A DNA stretch of 64,000 nt from Hyphobacterium indicum (GTDB lineage: Bacteria > Pseudomonadota > Alphaproteobacteria > Caulobacterales > Maricaulaceae): contig NZ_QBDX01000001.1 of NCBI RefSeq assembly GCF_003129605.1, positions 186,001-250,000 of the forward strand, written 5' to 3'. The number at the start of each line of letters is the position of its first letter. Position 1 is the stretch's first letter. This document shows, piece after piece, positions 34,827 through 45,141 of this stretch. The notes beneath the pieces were generated by a model. The model was not told where the DNA came from. It saw nothing but the letters and a program-made list of their open reading frames with translations, and did not search any database. Made by a program: the position numbers and the translations under genes.

Positions 34827-36722
34827 ATGTGCGGGATTTGGGCATCTATCAATGCGCCGGATGCGGTGGCCGGACTTCACGCGGCGGCTCATCGCGGCCC
34901 CGATGGTGAAGGCTGGGCGCGGTTTGATACGCCGGCCGGGCGACTGGAACTCGGCCACCGGCGGCTTGCCATATATGATCCCAGCGATGAAAGCGCCCAG
35001 CCCATGCAGACTGCGGAAGGGCGTTACACGCTTATCTTCAACGGCGCGCTCTACAATTACCGGGAGCTGCGTGACGCGCTGAAAGCCAACGGCCATGTCT
35101 TCCGGACAACGGGAGATACGGAAGTTTTCCTTGCCGCCTTCGCGGAATGGGGAACGGATTGTTTCGCGAAAATCGACGGTATGTTCGCGGCGGTGTTCTA
35201 CGATGCGCAGAGGCAGGTCCTCACCATCGCCCGTGACCGCTTTGGCGAGAAGCCTTTGTTTGTGGCCGGGAGCGATGGCAAATCACTGGCGTTTGCGTCA
35301 GAGGCAGGTCAGCTGATGGCCGGAATGAAAGTGCCCGCCAGGACCGACACCTTCACCCTCGACGCCTTTATCGGTTCAGGTCAGGTAGACAATCGCTACA
35401 ACTCTACCAGCTGGAAAGACGTAAGCCGTTGCCCGGCAGGGCTTTGGTATGAAGTCGAGTTAAAGAATGGCGCGGTGCCCGATCATAAGGCCGTGTCTGG
35501 ACACAAGGGGACGACGTTCTGGGAACCGGACGCGGAGTCGCCGATGTGGGAAGACGGCGCCGTTTCGAAGCTACGCGAAGCGATGGACGAAGCTGTTTCC
35601 CGTCAACTTGTGGCCGATGTGCCGGTCGGCACATGCCTGTCCGGCGGTCTGGATTCATCCATCATTCTCGGCACGGTTGATCGGCTGCGGGATGCAAACA
35701 GTGACCCCTTCATATGCGTTTCTGCCATCTTCGACGAGGCGAATGATGGCGGGCAGTCGCTCTCGGAACGTCCTTTTGTCGAGGCGGCGATCAAGGGGAA
35801 GAATGTCGAACTGGTCGAAGTGCATCCCGGTGAGGAGGATGTGGCGGCGCGTCTGGACGATATCCTCCGGACACAAGGCGAGCCGTTCCCCGGGACCTCC
35901 ATTTGTGCCCAGTATTTTGTTTTCGAGGCGGCCCGGAAGGCCGGCATCAAGGTTATGCTCGATGGCCAGGGCGCGGACGAGCTGTTTGCCGGTTATGCGC
36001 CGATGGCAGGCTATGCCATGGCCGACCGGCTGGCGCGGCTGGACCCGTCATTTCTCAAGGAATTCAACGCCCTAATAGCCGAGCCGTCGGACCTGACAAC
36101 CGGCCGTCTCGGCCGCGGCATCTGGCGGGCGGTGGTTTCCGAGCGTTTCCGGCGCGCCATGTTCAGGGCCATCGGCCGCTATCCACCCAAGGGCGGACCG
36201 GTTCGTGAGGCTTTCCTGCCGGAGCCATTTTCGCCTGCGCCCGGCCAGTACCGGCTCGAAACTCTCATCCGCAATCTCGTCCTTCGCGACAGCCTCCCTG
36301 GTTTGCTCCGCTATGAAGACCGCAATGCGATGGCGTTCGCGGTCGAGACGCGGTTGCCTTTCCTGTCGCAGGCCATTGGCGATCTCGCCTTCCGGATTCC
36401 CGGTGAACTCAAGGTAAAAAAGGGCTACACCAAATACATTCTACGCAAGGCGTTTGAGGACCGTCTGCCACCGGAAATTGCCTGGCGGCGCAAAAAGCTG
36501 GGCTTTGTGACGCCGCAGCAGAAATGGATGCGGGGCAAGGTCGGGATCTGGGTCGACCGGCATCTCGAGAACGCCATTGAGGCATTCCGCCCGATGCTCA
36601 ATGATGACTGGATCGTGCACGAACGCGTCCGGAAAGCTGCAGGTGCCGCGCCGGGTGAAACGGCTTTCCGCGTCGCCTGCGCCGGACGCTGGGCGGAACT
36701 GACCGGCGCAGTGCTGGACTAG
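34827..36722 (+). CDS. AsnB-like glutamine amidotransferase (first copy)
   Basis: 631 residues. The start at 34827 puts the nucleophile at Cys2 (MCGIWASI). The glutaminase half has HRGPDGEGW and NGALYNYREL. The synthetase half has the ATP pyrophosphatase loop CLSGGLDSSIILG and GQGADELFAGY. It could make asparagine, but in polysaccharide loci AsnB-like proteins such as WbpS amidate uronic acids. The surrounding uronate genes favour that role. It converges on the wzt gene, sharing a CTAG for both stops. 28 in-frame codons upstream would displace Cys2 and are excluded. Confidence 0.88.
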   Translation: MCGIWASINAPDAVAGLHAAAHRGPDGEGWARFDTPAGRLELGHRRLAIYDPSDESAQPMQTAEGRYTLIFNGALYNYRELRDALKANGHVFRTTGDTEVFLAAFAEWGTDCFAKIDGMFAAVFYDAQRQVLTIARDRFGEKPLFVAGSDGKSLAFASEAGQLMAGMKVPARTDTFTLDAFIGSGQVDNRYNSTSWKDVSRCPAGLWYEVELKNGAVPDHKAVSGHKGTTFWEPDAESPMWEDGAVSKLREAMDEAVSRQLVADVPVGTCLSGGLDSSIILGTVDRLRDANSDPFICVSAIFDEANDGGQSLSERPFVEAAIKGKNVELVEVHPGEEDVAARLDDILRTQGEPFPGTSICAQYFVFEAARKAGIKVMLDGQGADELFAGYAPMAGYAMADRLARLDPSFLKEFNALIAEPSDLTTGRLGRGIWRAVVSERFRRAMFRAIGRYPPKGGPVREAFLPEPFSPAPGQYRLETLIRNLVLRDSLPGLLRYEDRNAMAFAVETRLPFLSQAIGDLAFRIPGELKVKKGYTKYILRKAFEDRLPPEIAWRRKKLGFVTPQQKWMRGKVGIWVDRHLENAIEAFRPMLNDDWIVHERVRKAAGAAPGETAFRVACAGRWAELTGAVLD

Positions 36723-37456
36723 CTGTCACCGGAGTTCTCGTACGCGCGGACGATGTCCTCGACGGCACCGGACTTCCGGATCATGCCTTGGTCAAGCCAG
36801 ATAGCCTGCTCGCAATGCTTCAGCACGAGCTCGGGATTGTGGCTGGCAAGAACAACAATTCCGGCATTCGCCACGATTTCCTGCATGCGGGCATCCGCCT
36901 TCTTTCGGAAGTTCTTGTCTCCTGTCCCAATCCACTCATCCAGCAAAGCGATTTCTGCACCGAAAGAAGTCGTGAGGGCGAAGGCCAGCCGCATCATCAT
37001 GCCTTGTGAGTAGGTCCGGACCGGCAGGTCGAGAAAATCACGCAGCTCGACAAAGTCGGCAATCTGGTCAACGCGCGCTTCGGCTTCGTCCCGGGTATCA
37101 CCCTCCATAAGGGCCCGCAGAATGATATTTCGCCGTCCTGTTGCTTCGATCCGCATACCGAGCCCGACTTCGAACAGTCCGGCGGTTTGCCCTTCTATAA
37201 GCACTGCACCCGCATCCGGCGCATAAATGCCTGCCATTACGCGCAGAAGCGTGGATTTGCCGGACCCATTGCGTCCAATCAGGCCGACCCGGTCGCCTTG
37301 CCTTATGGACAGCGTGATGTCGTGAAGCGCGCGCAGGCCGAGCCCGCCATGTTTGCGCTTTTCGATCCGGCCGGCACCGTCTGGCGAGTCCTCGACCGTA
37401 TTGCTGTCGAAGATCGGATAGGTCAGCGAAACGTGATTGAGGGTCAGCGAAACCAT
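36719..37456 (-). CDS. Polysaccharide ABC exporter ATP-binding protein (Wzt/KpsT type, short)
   Basis: 245 residues. Walker A GRNGSGKSTLLRVMAGIY, signature TYSQGMMMRLAFAL and Walker B IALLDEWIGTGD place it in the Wzt/KpsT/TagH group. The DEWI and the N-terminal extension before ALHDITLSI are usual for this group. It ends right after the ATPase domain, so the C-terminal glycan-binding domain of Wzt from E. coli O9a is absent. That fits exporters which do not read a chain-end cap. The start is 4 bases after the wzm stop. Confidence 0.9.
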   Translation of the reverse strand: MVSLTLNHVSLTYPIFDSNTVEDSPDGAGRIEKRKHGGLGLRALHDITLSIRQGDRVGLIGRNGSGKSTLLRVMAGIYAPDAGAVLIEGQTAGLFEVGLGMRIEATGRRNIILRALMEGDTRDEAEARVDQIADFVELRDFLDLPVRTYSQGMMMRLAFALTTSFGAEIALLDEWIGTGDKNFRKKADARMQEIVANAGIVVLASHNPELVLKHCEQAIWLDQGMIRKSGAVEDIVRAYENSGDS

Positions 37457-37460
37457 GGAT

Positions 37461-38288
37461 CTAGAACCAGAACACGATGCGGCGGCGGAAATGCGCAAAC
37501 AGGCTGAATGCGATCAGGCAGAACACCGCCGAGAATGTCAGACAGAATAGCCAGCTGCTCCAGGGAATGATGCCATCCACAATCGGTGCCCGGAAGATAT
37601 CAATGAAATAGGTAAAGGGGTTCCACCACAGCCAGTCGCGCAGTCCGCCCGCCTGTTCCGGTGTCCAGATCAGGGGGGTCAGAAAGAAAAGCACACGCAT
37701 GGCTGTCTGTATGATCTGCGCAATGTCGCGATACCGAGTGACCAGAACACCGAAGAAGAGATGGCTGGCGACAGCATTGATCAGATAGAGCATCAGGGCC
37801 GGCAGAGCGGCGAGCGCCGTCCATGCCAGATCATGACCGGTCAGGACGATGATGGCGGCGGCAATCGCTCCACCATATCCGAATATGATAGTCTCGCGGG
37901 CAATGCTCTGGAATACGAAAAGCGAAAAAGGCAGGCGCAGGCCCGCAATCCAGTTTTCTGTATTTATGAAAACAGTGCAGCCATCTGTCACCGAAGCGTT
38001 GATAAAATTCCAGGCAAGATAACCGACCGCGACATATACCATGAAGGGATAGAGAGCGGTGCCGGTCATTTGGGAGCCGATCAGCGCGATGGTGACGGCG
38101 AAGACAAGATAGGAGACACTGACCCAGAGCGCCCCGAACACGGTGCGGCGATACCGCTGGCGCAAATCGTCAAGGGCTAGCTCGAACCACAAACGCCAAA
38201 GCTTCAACCCGCGATGCAAATCCGCTATCGCCCGCGTGAAATCACGGCGTTCGTCTGCATGGTATTTGAATACGGCAGGCTGGGTCAT
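37461..38288 (-). CDS. Polysaccharide ABC exporter permease (Wzm/KpsM type)
   Basis: 275 residues with about six membrane segments. The amphipathic N-terminal part WFELALDDLRQRYRRTVFGA leads into the first segment, as in Wzm/KpsM/TagG ABC-2 permeases. It should form the inner-membrane channel for undecaprenyl-linked polysaccharide, powered by the ATPase encoded next to it. The C-terminal end AHFRRRIVFWF is typical. Its overall pattern is shared with the second permease at 62725-63657 (RYRRTV and RRRI/KRI endings), so they are paralogues. Confidence 0.9.
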   Translation of the reverse strand: MTQPAVFKYHADERRDFTRAIADLHRGLKLWRLWFELALDDLRQRYRRTVFGALWVSVSYLVFAVTIALIGSQMTGTALYPFMVYVAVGYLAWNFINASVTDGCTVFINTENWIAGLRLPFSLFVFQSIARETIIFGYGGAIAAAIIVLTGHDLAWTALAALPALMLYLINAVASHLFFGVLVTRYRDIAQIIQTAMRVLFFLTPLIWTPEQAGGLRDWLWWNPFTYFIDIFRAPIVDGIIPWSSWLFCLTFSAVFCLIAFSLFAHFRRRIVFWF

Positions 38289-38359
38289 GCGCGCTCCGGC
38301 AGAATCCGCACGAGCCTAGCCAGTCTCTGCGCAGAGGCTATGGCGGGATGCAGGCGGTT

Positions 38360-39727
38360 TTATTCCGCAGCGGCTGGCTTGGTGTTGGCGGCGGCATCCG
38401 CCACCGAGTTGGCGACCGAGTCAACAACCGATTCGACCAAACCAATATCATCGCCTTCTGCCATGACGCGGATAAGCGGTTCGGTGCCCGAGGCCCGCAC
38501 CAGCAAACGGCCCCGACCGTTCAGCCGCATCATGCCATCTTCAATCGCTTGCTGTACGGGCTGCGTGTTCAACGGCGAGGCGTTGGAATAGCGGACATTC
38601 TTGAGCACCTGAGGCGCACGTTCGAACAGATTACACAATTCGCTGACCGGTTTTTCGTGCCGTACGCTTGCTGCCAGTACTTGCAAGGCGGCAATCATGC
38701 CATCACCAGTCGTGGCATGATCCGTCAGCACGATATGGCCGGAGGGTTCGCCTCCGATATTGATCCCGGTCGCGCGCATGCGTTCAACCACATAGCGGTC
38801 ACCAACAGGTGCGCGGTGAAGCGTCAATCCCAGATCATTCACAAAGCGCTCAAAGCCGAGATTGGACATCACCGTGCCGACAACGCCGCCACCCCGCAAG
38901 GCGGATTGGTCCATCTGGTCCTTGACCACGCGGGCCATGATCTTGTCGCCATCAACAATCTGGCCGTTTTCATCGGACAGGATCACCCGGTCGCCATCAC
39001 CATCCAGTGCAATGCCGATATCGGCACCGGCTTCCCGGACTTTCGCGGATAATGCTTCCGGCATGGTTGAGCCGCAATCCTTGTTGATATTCAAACCGTT
39101 AGGGCTAGCGCCGATAACGGTGATGTCGGCGCCCAATTCCCATAATGTTTGCGGTGCCACCCGATAGGCAGCTCCATTGGCGCAATCGATGACAATCTTG
39201 ATCCCGTCCAATCGCAATCCGCGCGGGAAAGACGCTTTGACGATTTCTGCATAGCGGCCCTTGGCATCCGGAAAATGCCGCACCTGACCGATCTCGCCGG
39301 GTTGCACGAGCGTGGTGTCATCCAGCTCATCCATCATCGCTTCAATTTCGAGTTCGGCCTCATCGGGCAGCTTGAATCCGTCAGGCCCGAACAGCTTGAT
39401 GCCATTGTCCTCGAACCCATTGTGGGACGCGGTGATCATGACACCCAGATCGGCACGCATGGAACGGGTCAGAATGCCGACGGCCGGGGTGGGGGCTGGC
39501 CCGATTCCGGACACATCCATTCCGGCTGACGTGAAACCGGCGGTCAGGGCCGCCTCGATCATATAACAGGACAACCGCGTGTCTTTGCCGATCACCACCG
39601 TGTGGCGGTGGCTGCCACGCCGGAAATACTGTCCGGCAGCGCGGCCCAGCTTCAACGCCACATCCGGCGTCATGGGAAAGCTGTTGGCGCGGCCCCGCAC
39701 GCCGTCGGTTCCGAAATACGTTTTCAT
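38360..39727 (-). CDS. glmM: Phosphoglucosamine mutase
   Basis: 455 residues. The start [14 protein letters not shown], the active-site Ser loop [20 protein letters not shown], the metal loop [12 protein letters not shown] and [12 protein letters not shown] all fit GlmM. The enzyme converts glucosamine-6-phosphate to glucosamine-1-phosphate for UDP-GlcNAc. ATG 39727 gives the family start. The frame extends 42 codons upstream without similarity. It is divergent from glmS, which makes its substrate, across 155 bases that should hold both promoters. Confidence 0.96.
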   Translation of the reverse strand: MKTYFGTDGVRGRANSFPMTPDVALKLGRAAGQYFRRGSHRHTVVIGKDTRLSCYMIEAALTAGFTSAGMDVSGIGPAPTPAVGILTRSMRADLGVMITASHNGFEDNGIKLFGPDGFKLPDEAELEIEAMMDELDDTTLVQPGEIGQVRHFPDAKGRYAEIVKASFPRGLRLDGIKIVIDCANGAAYRVAPQTLWELGADITVIGASPNGLNINKDCGSTMPEALSAKVREAGADIGIALDGDGDRVILSDENGQIVDGDKIMARVVKDQMDQSALRGGGVVGTVMSNLGFERFVNDLGLTLHRAPVGDRYVVERMRATGINIGGEPSGHIVLTDHATTGDGMIAALQVLAASVRHEKPVSELCNLFERAPQVLKNVRYSNASPLNTQPVQQAIEDGMMRLNGRGRLLVRASGTEPLIRVMAEGDDIGLVESVVDSVANSVADAAANTKPAAAE

Positions 39728-39882
39728 AACACCCCCAGGTACACATAAGAAAAGGCTTGGAGAATTCTGTATGCAATTGGCATGCAAACCATAGCCATTT
39801 CCATTTCTATCGTTTACATCGCTTGGCGTGCGGCGTCTATTGCAGACGCACAATTTTCGGTGCCGGAAGCGGGGGTGGCTAC

Positions 39883-41703
39883 ATGTGCGGAATCGTTGGA
39901 ATTGCTGGAACTGCTCCGACTTCTGAACGTTTGATAGAAGGTTTACGCCGCCTGGAGTACCGCGGCTATGATTCCGCCGGGATTGCCGTCATTCAGGACG
40001 GAAGTGTCCAACGCTGCCGCGCCGAAGGTAAAATCCGGAACCTTGACAATGCCTTGCGCGACAACCCGATCGACGGGGTGACCGGTATTGCGCATACCCG
40101 ATGGGCGACCCATGGCCGTCCGACAACGGATAATGCCCATCCGCACACCTCGGGAAATGTTGCCATTGTTCACAATGGGATCATCGAGAATTTCAAGGAT
40201 TTACGCGACGATTTGTCCGCCAAGGGGCACGTTTTTGTCACCGAGACGGACTCCGAAGTCATCGCCCATCTGATTGATCATCATATCCAGGCCGGGCTCA
40301 GTCACGACAAGGCTTTTGCAAAAACCCTCTCCGAACTGCGGGGTGCCTATGGTGTGGCAGCGATTTTTGCTGACAAGCCGGATACGGTCATGGCCGCGCG
40401 TCAGGGCAGCCCGCTGGCTGTCGGTCTGGCTGAAGACGAGACCTTTATCGGTTCAGACTCCATGGCACTCGCGCCCTTCACGCGCCAGATCGTCTATCTT
40501 GAAGAAGGTGACTGGTGCATCGCCACGCCCGGCGATGTCAGGATATTCGATGCATCCGGCAAGCCGGCCAATCGCGAAGTCGTGATTTCGACGGCCGCCG
40601 CCGAACTTGTCGACAAGGCCGGGTGCCGCCATTTCATGGAAAAGGAAATCCATGAGCAGCCGGAGTCCGTGGGCCGGACGCTGTCGCAGTATATCTCCGC
40701 TGTCGATGAGAGCTTCGCCTTCCAGCCCGGCGAGCTGGGGCTGTCTAAGGCCGACCGCCTGATTTCCGTCGCCTGCGGCACAGCCTTCTATGCCGGAGCG
40801 ACGGCGAAGTATTGGTTTGAACGCTATGCCGGTCTCGCGGTGGAGGCTGACATTGCTTCGGAATACCGTTACCGGCAACCGGTCATGCCGCAACATGGGG
40901 CCGCGATATTCATTTCCCAATCCGGCGAGACGGCCGACACGCTGGCGGCCCTGCGCCATTGCAAGCAGAACGGCGTACGGACCATCGGCGTTGTCAATGT
41001 TCCCGAGAGCTCTATTGCCCGGGAGGCGGATCTGCATCTGCGCACGCTGGCCGGTCCGGAAATCGGCGTGGCCTCGACCAAGGCCTATACCGCACAGCTT
41101 TCCGCGCTCGCCTGCATTGCGCTTGCGGCGGCTTCCAGCCGCGGCAAGATGACGAAGGAAGAGACAGCCGAGAAAGTTCGCGCCCTTCTGGAAGTGCCGC
41201 GCCTGATCAACGAAGTCATGCTCGTCGAGCCGCAGATTGAAGAGCTCGCGCGCGCGCTCACCCATCACACCGACGTCCTCTATCTAGGCCGTGGCCAGTT
41301 CTTTCCGCTGGCCATGGAAGGGGCGCTCAAGCTCAAGGAAATCGCCTATATTCACGCGGAAGGCTATGCCGCTGGCGAGCTCAAGCATGGCCCCATCGCG
41401 CTGATCGAGGATGGCACGCCCGTCATTGTGATCGCACCGTGGGACGAGTTGTTCGAGAAAACGATTTCCAATGTTCAGGAAGTCGCGGCGCGCGGCGCCG
41501 ATGTGACGCTCTTCACCGATCCACGAGGCGCCAAAGAGGCCGGCGACAGTGTCCGCACCATCATTATTCCGGAATGCGATCCGATCGCGCAGGCCATCGT
41601 CGCTGCCATTCCGATACAATTGCTCGCTTATCATACGGCGGTTTTGATGGGCACGGATGTCGATCAGCCACGCAATCTCGCAAAATCAGTCACAGTGGAA
41701 TAG
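39883..41703 (+). CDS. glmS: Glutamine-fructose-6-phosphate aminotransferase (isomerizing)
   Basis: 606 residues. The nucleophile Cys2 starts the protein (MCGIVGIAG), and [15 protein letters not shown] and [18 protein letters not shown] belong to the glutaminase half. Two SIS domains follow ([18 protein letters not shown] and [20 protein letters not shown]), and the end LAKSVTVE is conserved. The enzyme makes glucosamine-6-phosphate from fructose-6-phosphate and glutamine. ATG 39883 is required for Cys2. It is two bases from galU, so the two are probably one operon. Confidence 0.97.
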   Translation: MCGIVGIAGTAPTSERLIEGLRRLEYRGYDSAGIAVIQDGSVQRCRAEGKIRNLDNALRDNPIDGVTGIAHTRWATHGRPTTDNAHPHTSGNVAIVHNGIIENFKDLRDDLSAKGHVFVTETDSEVIAHLIDHHIQAGLSHDKAFAKTLSELRGAYGVAAIFADKPDTVMAARQGSPLAVGLAEDETFIGSDSMALAPFTRQIVYLEEGDWCIATPGDVRIFDASGKPANREVVISTAAAELVDKAGCRHFMEKEIHEQPESVGRTLSQYISAVDESFAFQPGELGLSKADRLISVACGTAFYAGATAKYWFERYAGLAVEADIASEYRYRQPVMPQHGAAIFISQSGETADTLAALRHCKQNGVRTIGVVNVPESSIAREADLHLRTLAGPEIGVASTKAYTAQLSALACIALAAASSRGKMTKEETAEKVRALLEVPRLINEVMLVEPQIEELARALTHHTDVLYLGRGQFFPLAMEGALKLKEIAYIHAEGYAAGELKHGPIALIEDGTPVIVIAPWDELFEKTISNVQEVAARGADVTLFTDPRGAKEAGDSVRTIIIPECDPIAQAIVAAIPIQLLAYHTAVLMGTDVDQPRNLAKSVTVE

Positions 41704-41705
41704 CC

Positions 41706-42575
41706 ATGGCCCGAGTCCGAAAAGCCGTCCTCCCCGTTGCGGGTCTGGGAACGCGCGTACTTCCGGCAACCAAGTCCATTCCCAAGGAGATGCTGCCCGT
41801 CTTTGACCGCCCGGCTATCCAGTATGTGGTCGATGAAGCCAAGGCGGCGGGTATAGAACATTTTGTTTTCGTCACCGGCCGAAACAAGGGCGCCATCGAG
41901 GACTATTTCGACCGCGCCTACGAACTCGAATCCACCTTGTCGAGCAAGAACAAAACCGGCGTCCTCGAGGAACTCGAATCCACCTTGCCGGAGCCGGGCT
42001 CGATGAGTTTCGTGCGTCAGCAGGCACCAAAAGGTCTGGGTCATGCCATCTGGTGCGCCCGCGATGTTATCGGCGACGAGCCCTTTGCCATTCTTCTGCC
42101 GGACGTCATCGTCAAGGCGGAGCCCAGTTGCCTGGCGCAGATGATCAGCGTGTATGACAAGGTCGGCGGCAATGTGATCGCGGTGGAGGAAGTGCCAGAA
42201 GCGCGGGTCTCATCCTATGGCGTGATCGACCCCATGGAGCGTGACGGTGCAATGGTCCGCATGAAAGGCATGGTCGAAAAGCCATCACGTGAGACGGCCC
42301 CGTCAAACCTGGCCATTACCGGCCGTTATGTGTTGCAGCCCGAAATCTTCGGTCTGCTGGCCGAACAGGGCGCGGGGGCCGGCGGCGAGATCCAGCTGAC
42401 CGATGCCATGGCGCGGATGATGGAAACGCAGGACTTCCATGCTGTTGTCTATGACGGCAAGAGCTATGATTGCGGTTCCAAGATTGGCTATCTCGAAGCG
42501 ACGGTTGCTCATGCCTTGGCTGATGCCGAAAACGGCGCCGCCGCGCGGGCCTTGCTGAAAGCGATGCTGGGTTAG
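41706..42575 (+). CDS. galU: UTP-glucose-1-phosphate uridylyltransferase
   Basis: 289 residues. The nucleotide-binding start AVLPVAGLGTRVLPATKS, KEMLPVFDRPAIQYVVDEA, and VEKPSRETAPSNLAITGRYV are classic GalU. It forms UDP-glucose, which feeds Ugd. The gene starts two bases after glmS. An 18-base in-frame direct repeat (41922-41939 and 41970-41987) doubles ELESTL, in a region where GalU proteins commonly show a similar partial repeat. It converges on a glycosyltransferase gene with both stops in one TTAG. Confidence 0.96.
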   Translation: MARVRKAVLPVAGLGTRVLPATKSIPKEMLPVFDRPAIQYVVDEAKAAGIEHFVFVTGRNKGAIEDYFDRAYELESTLSSKNKTGVLEELESTLPEPGSMSFVRQQAPKGLGHAIWCARDVIGDEPFAILLPDVIVKAEPSCLAQMISVYDKVGGNVIAVEEVPEARVSSYGVIDPMERDGAMVRMKGMVEKPSRETAPSNLAITGRYVLQPEIFGLLAEQGAGAGGEIQLTDAMARMMETQDFHAVVYDGKSYDCGSKIGYLEATVAHALADAENGAAARALLKAMLG

Positions 42576-43684
42576 AGCGTCCGCAAGGTCTTCGCCACCA
42601 TTGCCATCGCATCATCATAGAACAGCACTCCGGACACATCGCCCTCGCCGGAGAATGACGTGACGGCGGCCAGCCGCTCGGCATCACTGCCCGGCAAGTT
42701 ATCCACCAGCTTACGCCAGTCACCGTCACCCACCGGAATGACCGGTCGGCCGGTGGCCCGGTATTCCTGGAGCTTTCCGGGCGGGACGGGCGCCTCCGGC
42801 GCGGCCAGGACGATCAGCGCATCCGCGCTCGCCTGAATCGACAGTGACGTAGCCAGCGGCACTACTCCCATCAGCTCGATCCGGTCCGCTTTCGTGGACG
42901 CTTTCACCGCCTCGATCTCGTCGTCCCGCAATCGTCCGGCGAGGTGCAAAAACAGGTCAGGATTATGCTCCAGCGCCGTCTCGAAAGCCCGCAGCAGCGG
43001 TTCGATAGATACATCCGGGTCTGACAGTTTGAAGCTGCCAGTATGGACCAGGTGAACGCCATCACGTTTGAAATGGTAGGGGTCGGCGGCGCGGACCACA
43101 AAATGCGGCAGGCTTTCGGCATGGGCTTTGGGTGCGTAACCGGCGAATTCATCCCGGATCAGATCATTGACCGCGAAGATCGCGCGGGCGGGCGATAGCA
43201 TCCGCCGCGCAAAGGCTTGTTCGACTTTTTTGCGCACCGGATTCAGACGCTGCTTGCGGAAGGGCCGCACCAGCCAGTGATCGCGTGCATCAATTGCCCA
43301 TTTCGCTTCGGGCCAGTGCGCCAGCAGCGCTTGGCCGGCCGCATGGATCGATTCCGGCGGGCTGGTCGTGAGGATCCAGTCAGGCACAAAAGGGCAGGCA
43401 TCTTTTGCGGCGGTGATTGCGCGTTTTGTCCAACGGATGTCCGGGTCCGGCCACAAGAGGAGATCGCGTGCATGATCGCGCAGGGTTTTCCGCCCGGGCA
43501 GACCCGTCGGCGGATCCCGGAACGGATGCGGGACCATATGGCCGGGGATATCATTGGGGATGTCTGGCGCCACAACGAAGACGTCCGCGCCGTTCGCCAT
43601 CAATCCTTTGGCCCAGAGATACGGCCGCCGCGCACCACCGGAAACGGCGGGCGGAAAATGGCGGGTGAGGAACAGGAATTTCAT
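42572..43684 (-). CDS. Glycosyltransferase, GT-B fold (GT4-like)
   Basis: 370 residues. It starts MKFLFLTRHFPPAVSGGARR, a usual first strand of GT4 enzymes, and has HLVHTGSFKLSDPDVS at the start of the donor half and APVPPGKLQEYRATGRPVIP near the C-terminal nucleotide site. The donor and acceptor sugars cannot be assigned. An upstream GTG (43693) is possible, but ATG 43684 is better spaced from GGTGAG. A terminator of the WbpA-like gene lies just upstream, so this gene must have its own promoter or be read through. Confidence 0.85.
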   Translation of the reverse strand: MKFLFLTRHFPPAVSGGARRPYLWAKGLMANGADVFVVAPDIPNDIPGHMVPHPFRDPPTGLPGRKTLRDHARDLLLWPDPDIRWTKRAITAAKDACPFVPDWILTTSPPESIHAAGQALLAHWPEAKWAIDARDHWLVRPFRKQRLNPVRKKVEQAFARRMLSPARAIFAVNDLIRDEFAGYAPKAHAESLPHFVVRAADPYHFKRDGVHLVHTGSFKLSDPDVSIEPLLRAFETALEHNPDLFLHLAGRLRDDEIEAVKASTKADRIELMGVVPLATSLSIQASADALIVLAAPEAPVPPGKLQEYRATGRPVIPVGDGDWRKLVDNLPGSDAERLAAVTSFSGEGDVSGVLFYDDAMAMVAKTLRTL

Positions 43685-43701
43685 GGCACTCACCCATAAA
43701 G

Positions 43702-43728
43702 AAAAAACGCGCCACTGTCGCGGCGCGT
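43702..43728 (-). terminator. Intrinsic terminator after the WbpA-like gene
   Basis: On the minus strand a 7-bp stem ACGCGCC / GGCGCGT with an 8-base loop is followed by TTTTT. It ends the three-gene group of WbpB-, WbpE- and WbpA-like proteins. Confidence 0.85.
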
Positions 43729-43755
43729 TTCCAATATTCTCATGAAGACCGTGGC

Positions 43756-45129
43756 TTAGGCCTTTACGATTTTCTCGCGTAGCTTGCCGGAAATCATGTG
43801 CGTTGCATTCCGTGTGTCGACGACAAAGGGGATGTTCTTCAACAGGACATCATAGTCGACATTATCATGATCGGTCGCGATCAGCGCAGCATCATATTTC
43901 TTCAGCGTTTCCGTGTTCCATTCAATCGATTTCCGGCCCTCATAATCGGGATGGTCATGATCATAGGGAACAACCGGAATATGCGGGTCATAATAATCGA
44001 CATTCGCACCACGCGATTCAAGCATTTCCAGAAGCGTGAGTGACGGACTTTCCCGCATATCGTCAACATTCTTCTTGTAGGCGAGCCCGACGAGCAGGAT
44101 TTTTGAACCCTTGATCGATTTTTCGAGGCGCCCGGACAATTCCTCTGCCACTGTCTGGACAACAATACCCGGCATGTTGGCGTTGATTTCGCCGGACAGT
44201 TCGATGAAGCGCGTGGTCATCCCGTATTCGCGCGCTTTCCAGGACAGGTAGAAAGGATCGATCGGAATGCAGTGCCCGCCGAGGCCCGGACCCGGATAGA
44301 AGGCCTGGAAGCCGAATGGCTTGGTTGCCGCCGCATTGATGACTTCCCATACGTCAATGCCCATAACCGAATAGACAGATTTCAGTTCGTTCACCAGAGC
44401 GATATTGACGGCGCGATAAATGTTCTCGGTCAGCTTTACCGCCTCTGCCGTACGAACATCGCTGACCGGCACAACTTGCGGCACGATGGCCTGATAGACC
44501 GCCACGGCCATACGTTTTTCCGCGGCAGTGTCAGCGCCCACCACTTTCGGGATGGTCGAGGTTTCAAATTTGGGATTGCCGGGGTCTTCGCGTTCCGGTG
44601 AATAGGCAATCGCAAAATCAATGCCGGCTTTCAGACCGCTATTCTTCTCCAGAATGGGTTTCATCACCTCATCAGAGGTGCCCGGATAGGTCGTCGATTC
44701 CAGCACCACCATCTGGCCCTTGCGAAGGCGGGTCGAGATCGCATCCGTTGCCGAGACGACATAAGAAAGGTCCGGATCGCGATGCGCATCCAGCGGTGTC
44801 GGCACGCAGATCAGAAGAGCGTCCGGCTCGCTCAGACGGTCAAAATCCGTTGTCGCTTCGAAACGGCCGGTATCTCGCATGACTTTGACCGAGTCATTCG
44901 AGATGTGCTTGATGAAGGACTTTCCCTCCTCGAGCATTTTGACTTTGCTTTGGGAAACATCGAAGCCGATGACGCGAAAACCCTGGCGGCAATATGCTTG
45001 CGCCAGCGGCAGGCCGACATAGCCGAGGCCAAGCACCCCGATTACGAGCTCGCGCGATTGCGCCTTATTTTCCCATTCGGTCGCGATCATTTCCATGGAG
45101 GCGAACTCCGTTTCGGTCGGGGCGTTCAT
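43756..45129 (-). CDS. Nucleotide-sugar 6-dehydrogenase, WbpA/WecC type
   Basis: 457 residues. The NAD motif VLGLGYVGLPLAQAYCRQGF, the mid part PLDAHRDPDLSYV, and the active-site Cys segment GPGLGGHCIPIDPFYLSWK identify the UDP-HexNAc dehydrogenase group rather than Ugd. Likely substrate is UDP-GlcNAc, giving UDP-GlcNAc-uronate; UDP-ManNAc is the alternative. It sits behind WbpE- and WbpB-like genes, an order that fits the synthesis of 2,3-diamino-uronic acids. AAGGAAA precedes the start, and a terminator follows. Confidence 0.92.
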   Translation of the reverse strand: MNAPTETEFASMEMIATEWENKAQSRELVIGVLGLGYVGLPLAQAYCRQGFRVIGFDVSQSKVKMLEEGKSFIKHISNDSVKVMRDTGRFEATTDFDRLSEPDALLICVPTPLDAHRDPDLSYVVSATDAISTRLRKGQMVVLESTTYPGTSDEVMKPILEKNSGLKAGIDFAIAYSPEREDPGNPKFETSTIPKVVGADTAAEKRMAVAVYQAIVPQVVPVSDVRTAEAVKLTENIYRAVNIALVNELKSVYSVMGIDVWEVINAAATKPFGFQAFYPGPGLGGHCIPIDPFYLSWKAREYGMTTRFIELSGEINANMPGIVVQTVAEELSGRLEKSIKGSKILLVGLAYKKNVDDMRESPSLTLLEMLESRGANVDYYDPHIPVVPYDHDHPDYEGRKSIEWNTETLKKYDAALIATDHDNVDYDVLLKNIPFVVDTRNATHMISGKLREKIVKA

Positions 45130-45141
45130 GACAGACTTTCC

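Noticed and set aside
41439-41705. In-frame extension upstream of galU
   Set aside because: It overlaps the end of glmS in another frame and has no similarity to GalU proteins.
41922-41987. 18-base direct repeat in galU as a possible recombination or mobile-element mark
   Set aside because: It is in frame, 48 bases apart, and falls in a GalU region that normally has a similar partial repeat (ELE...TL).
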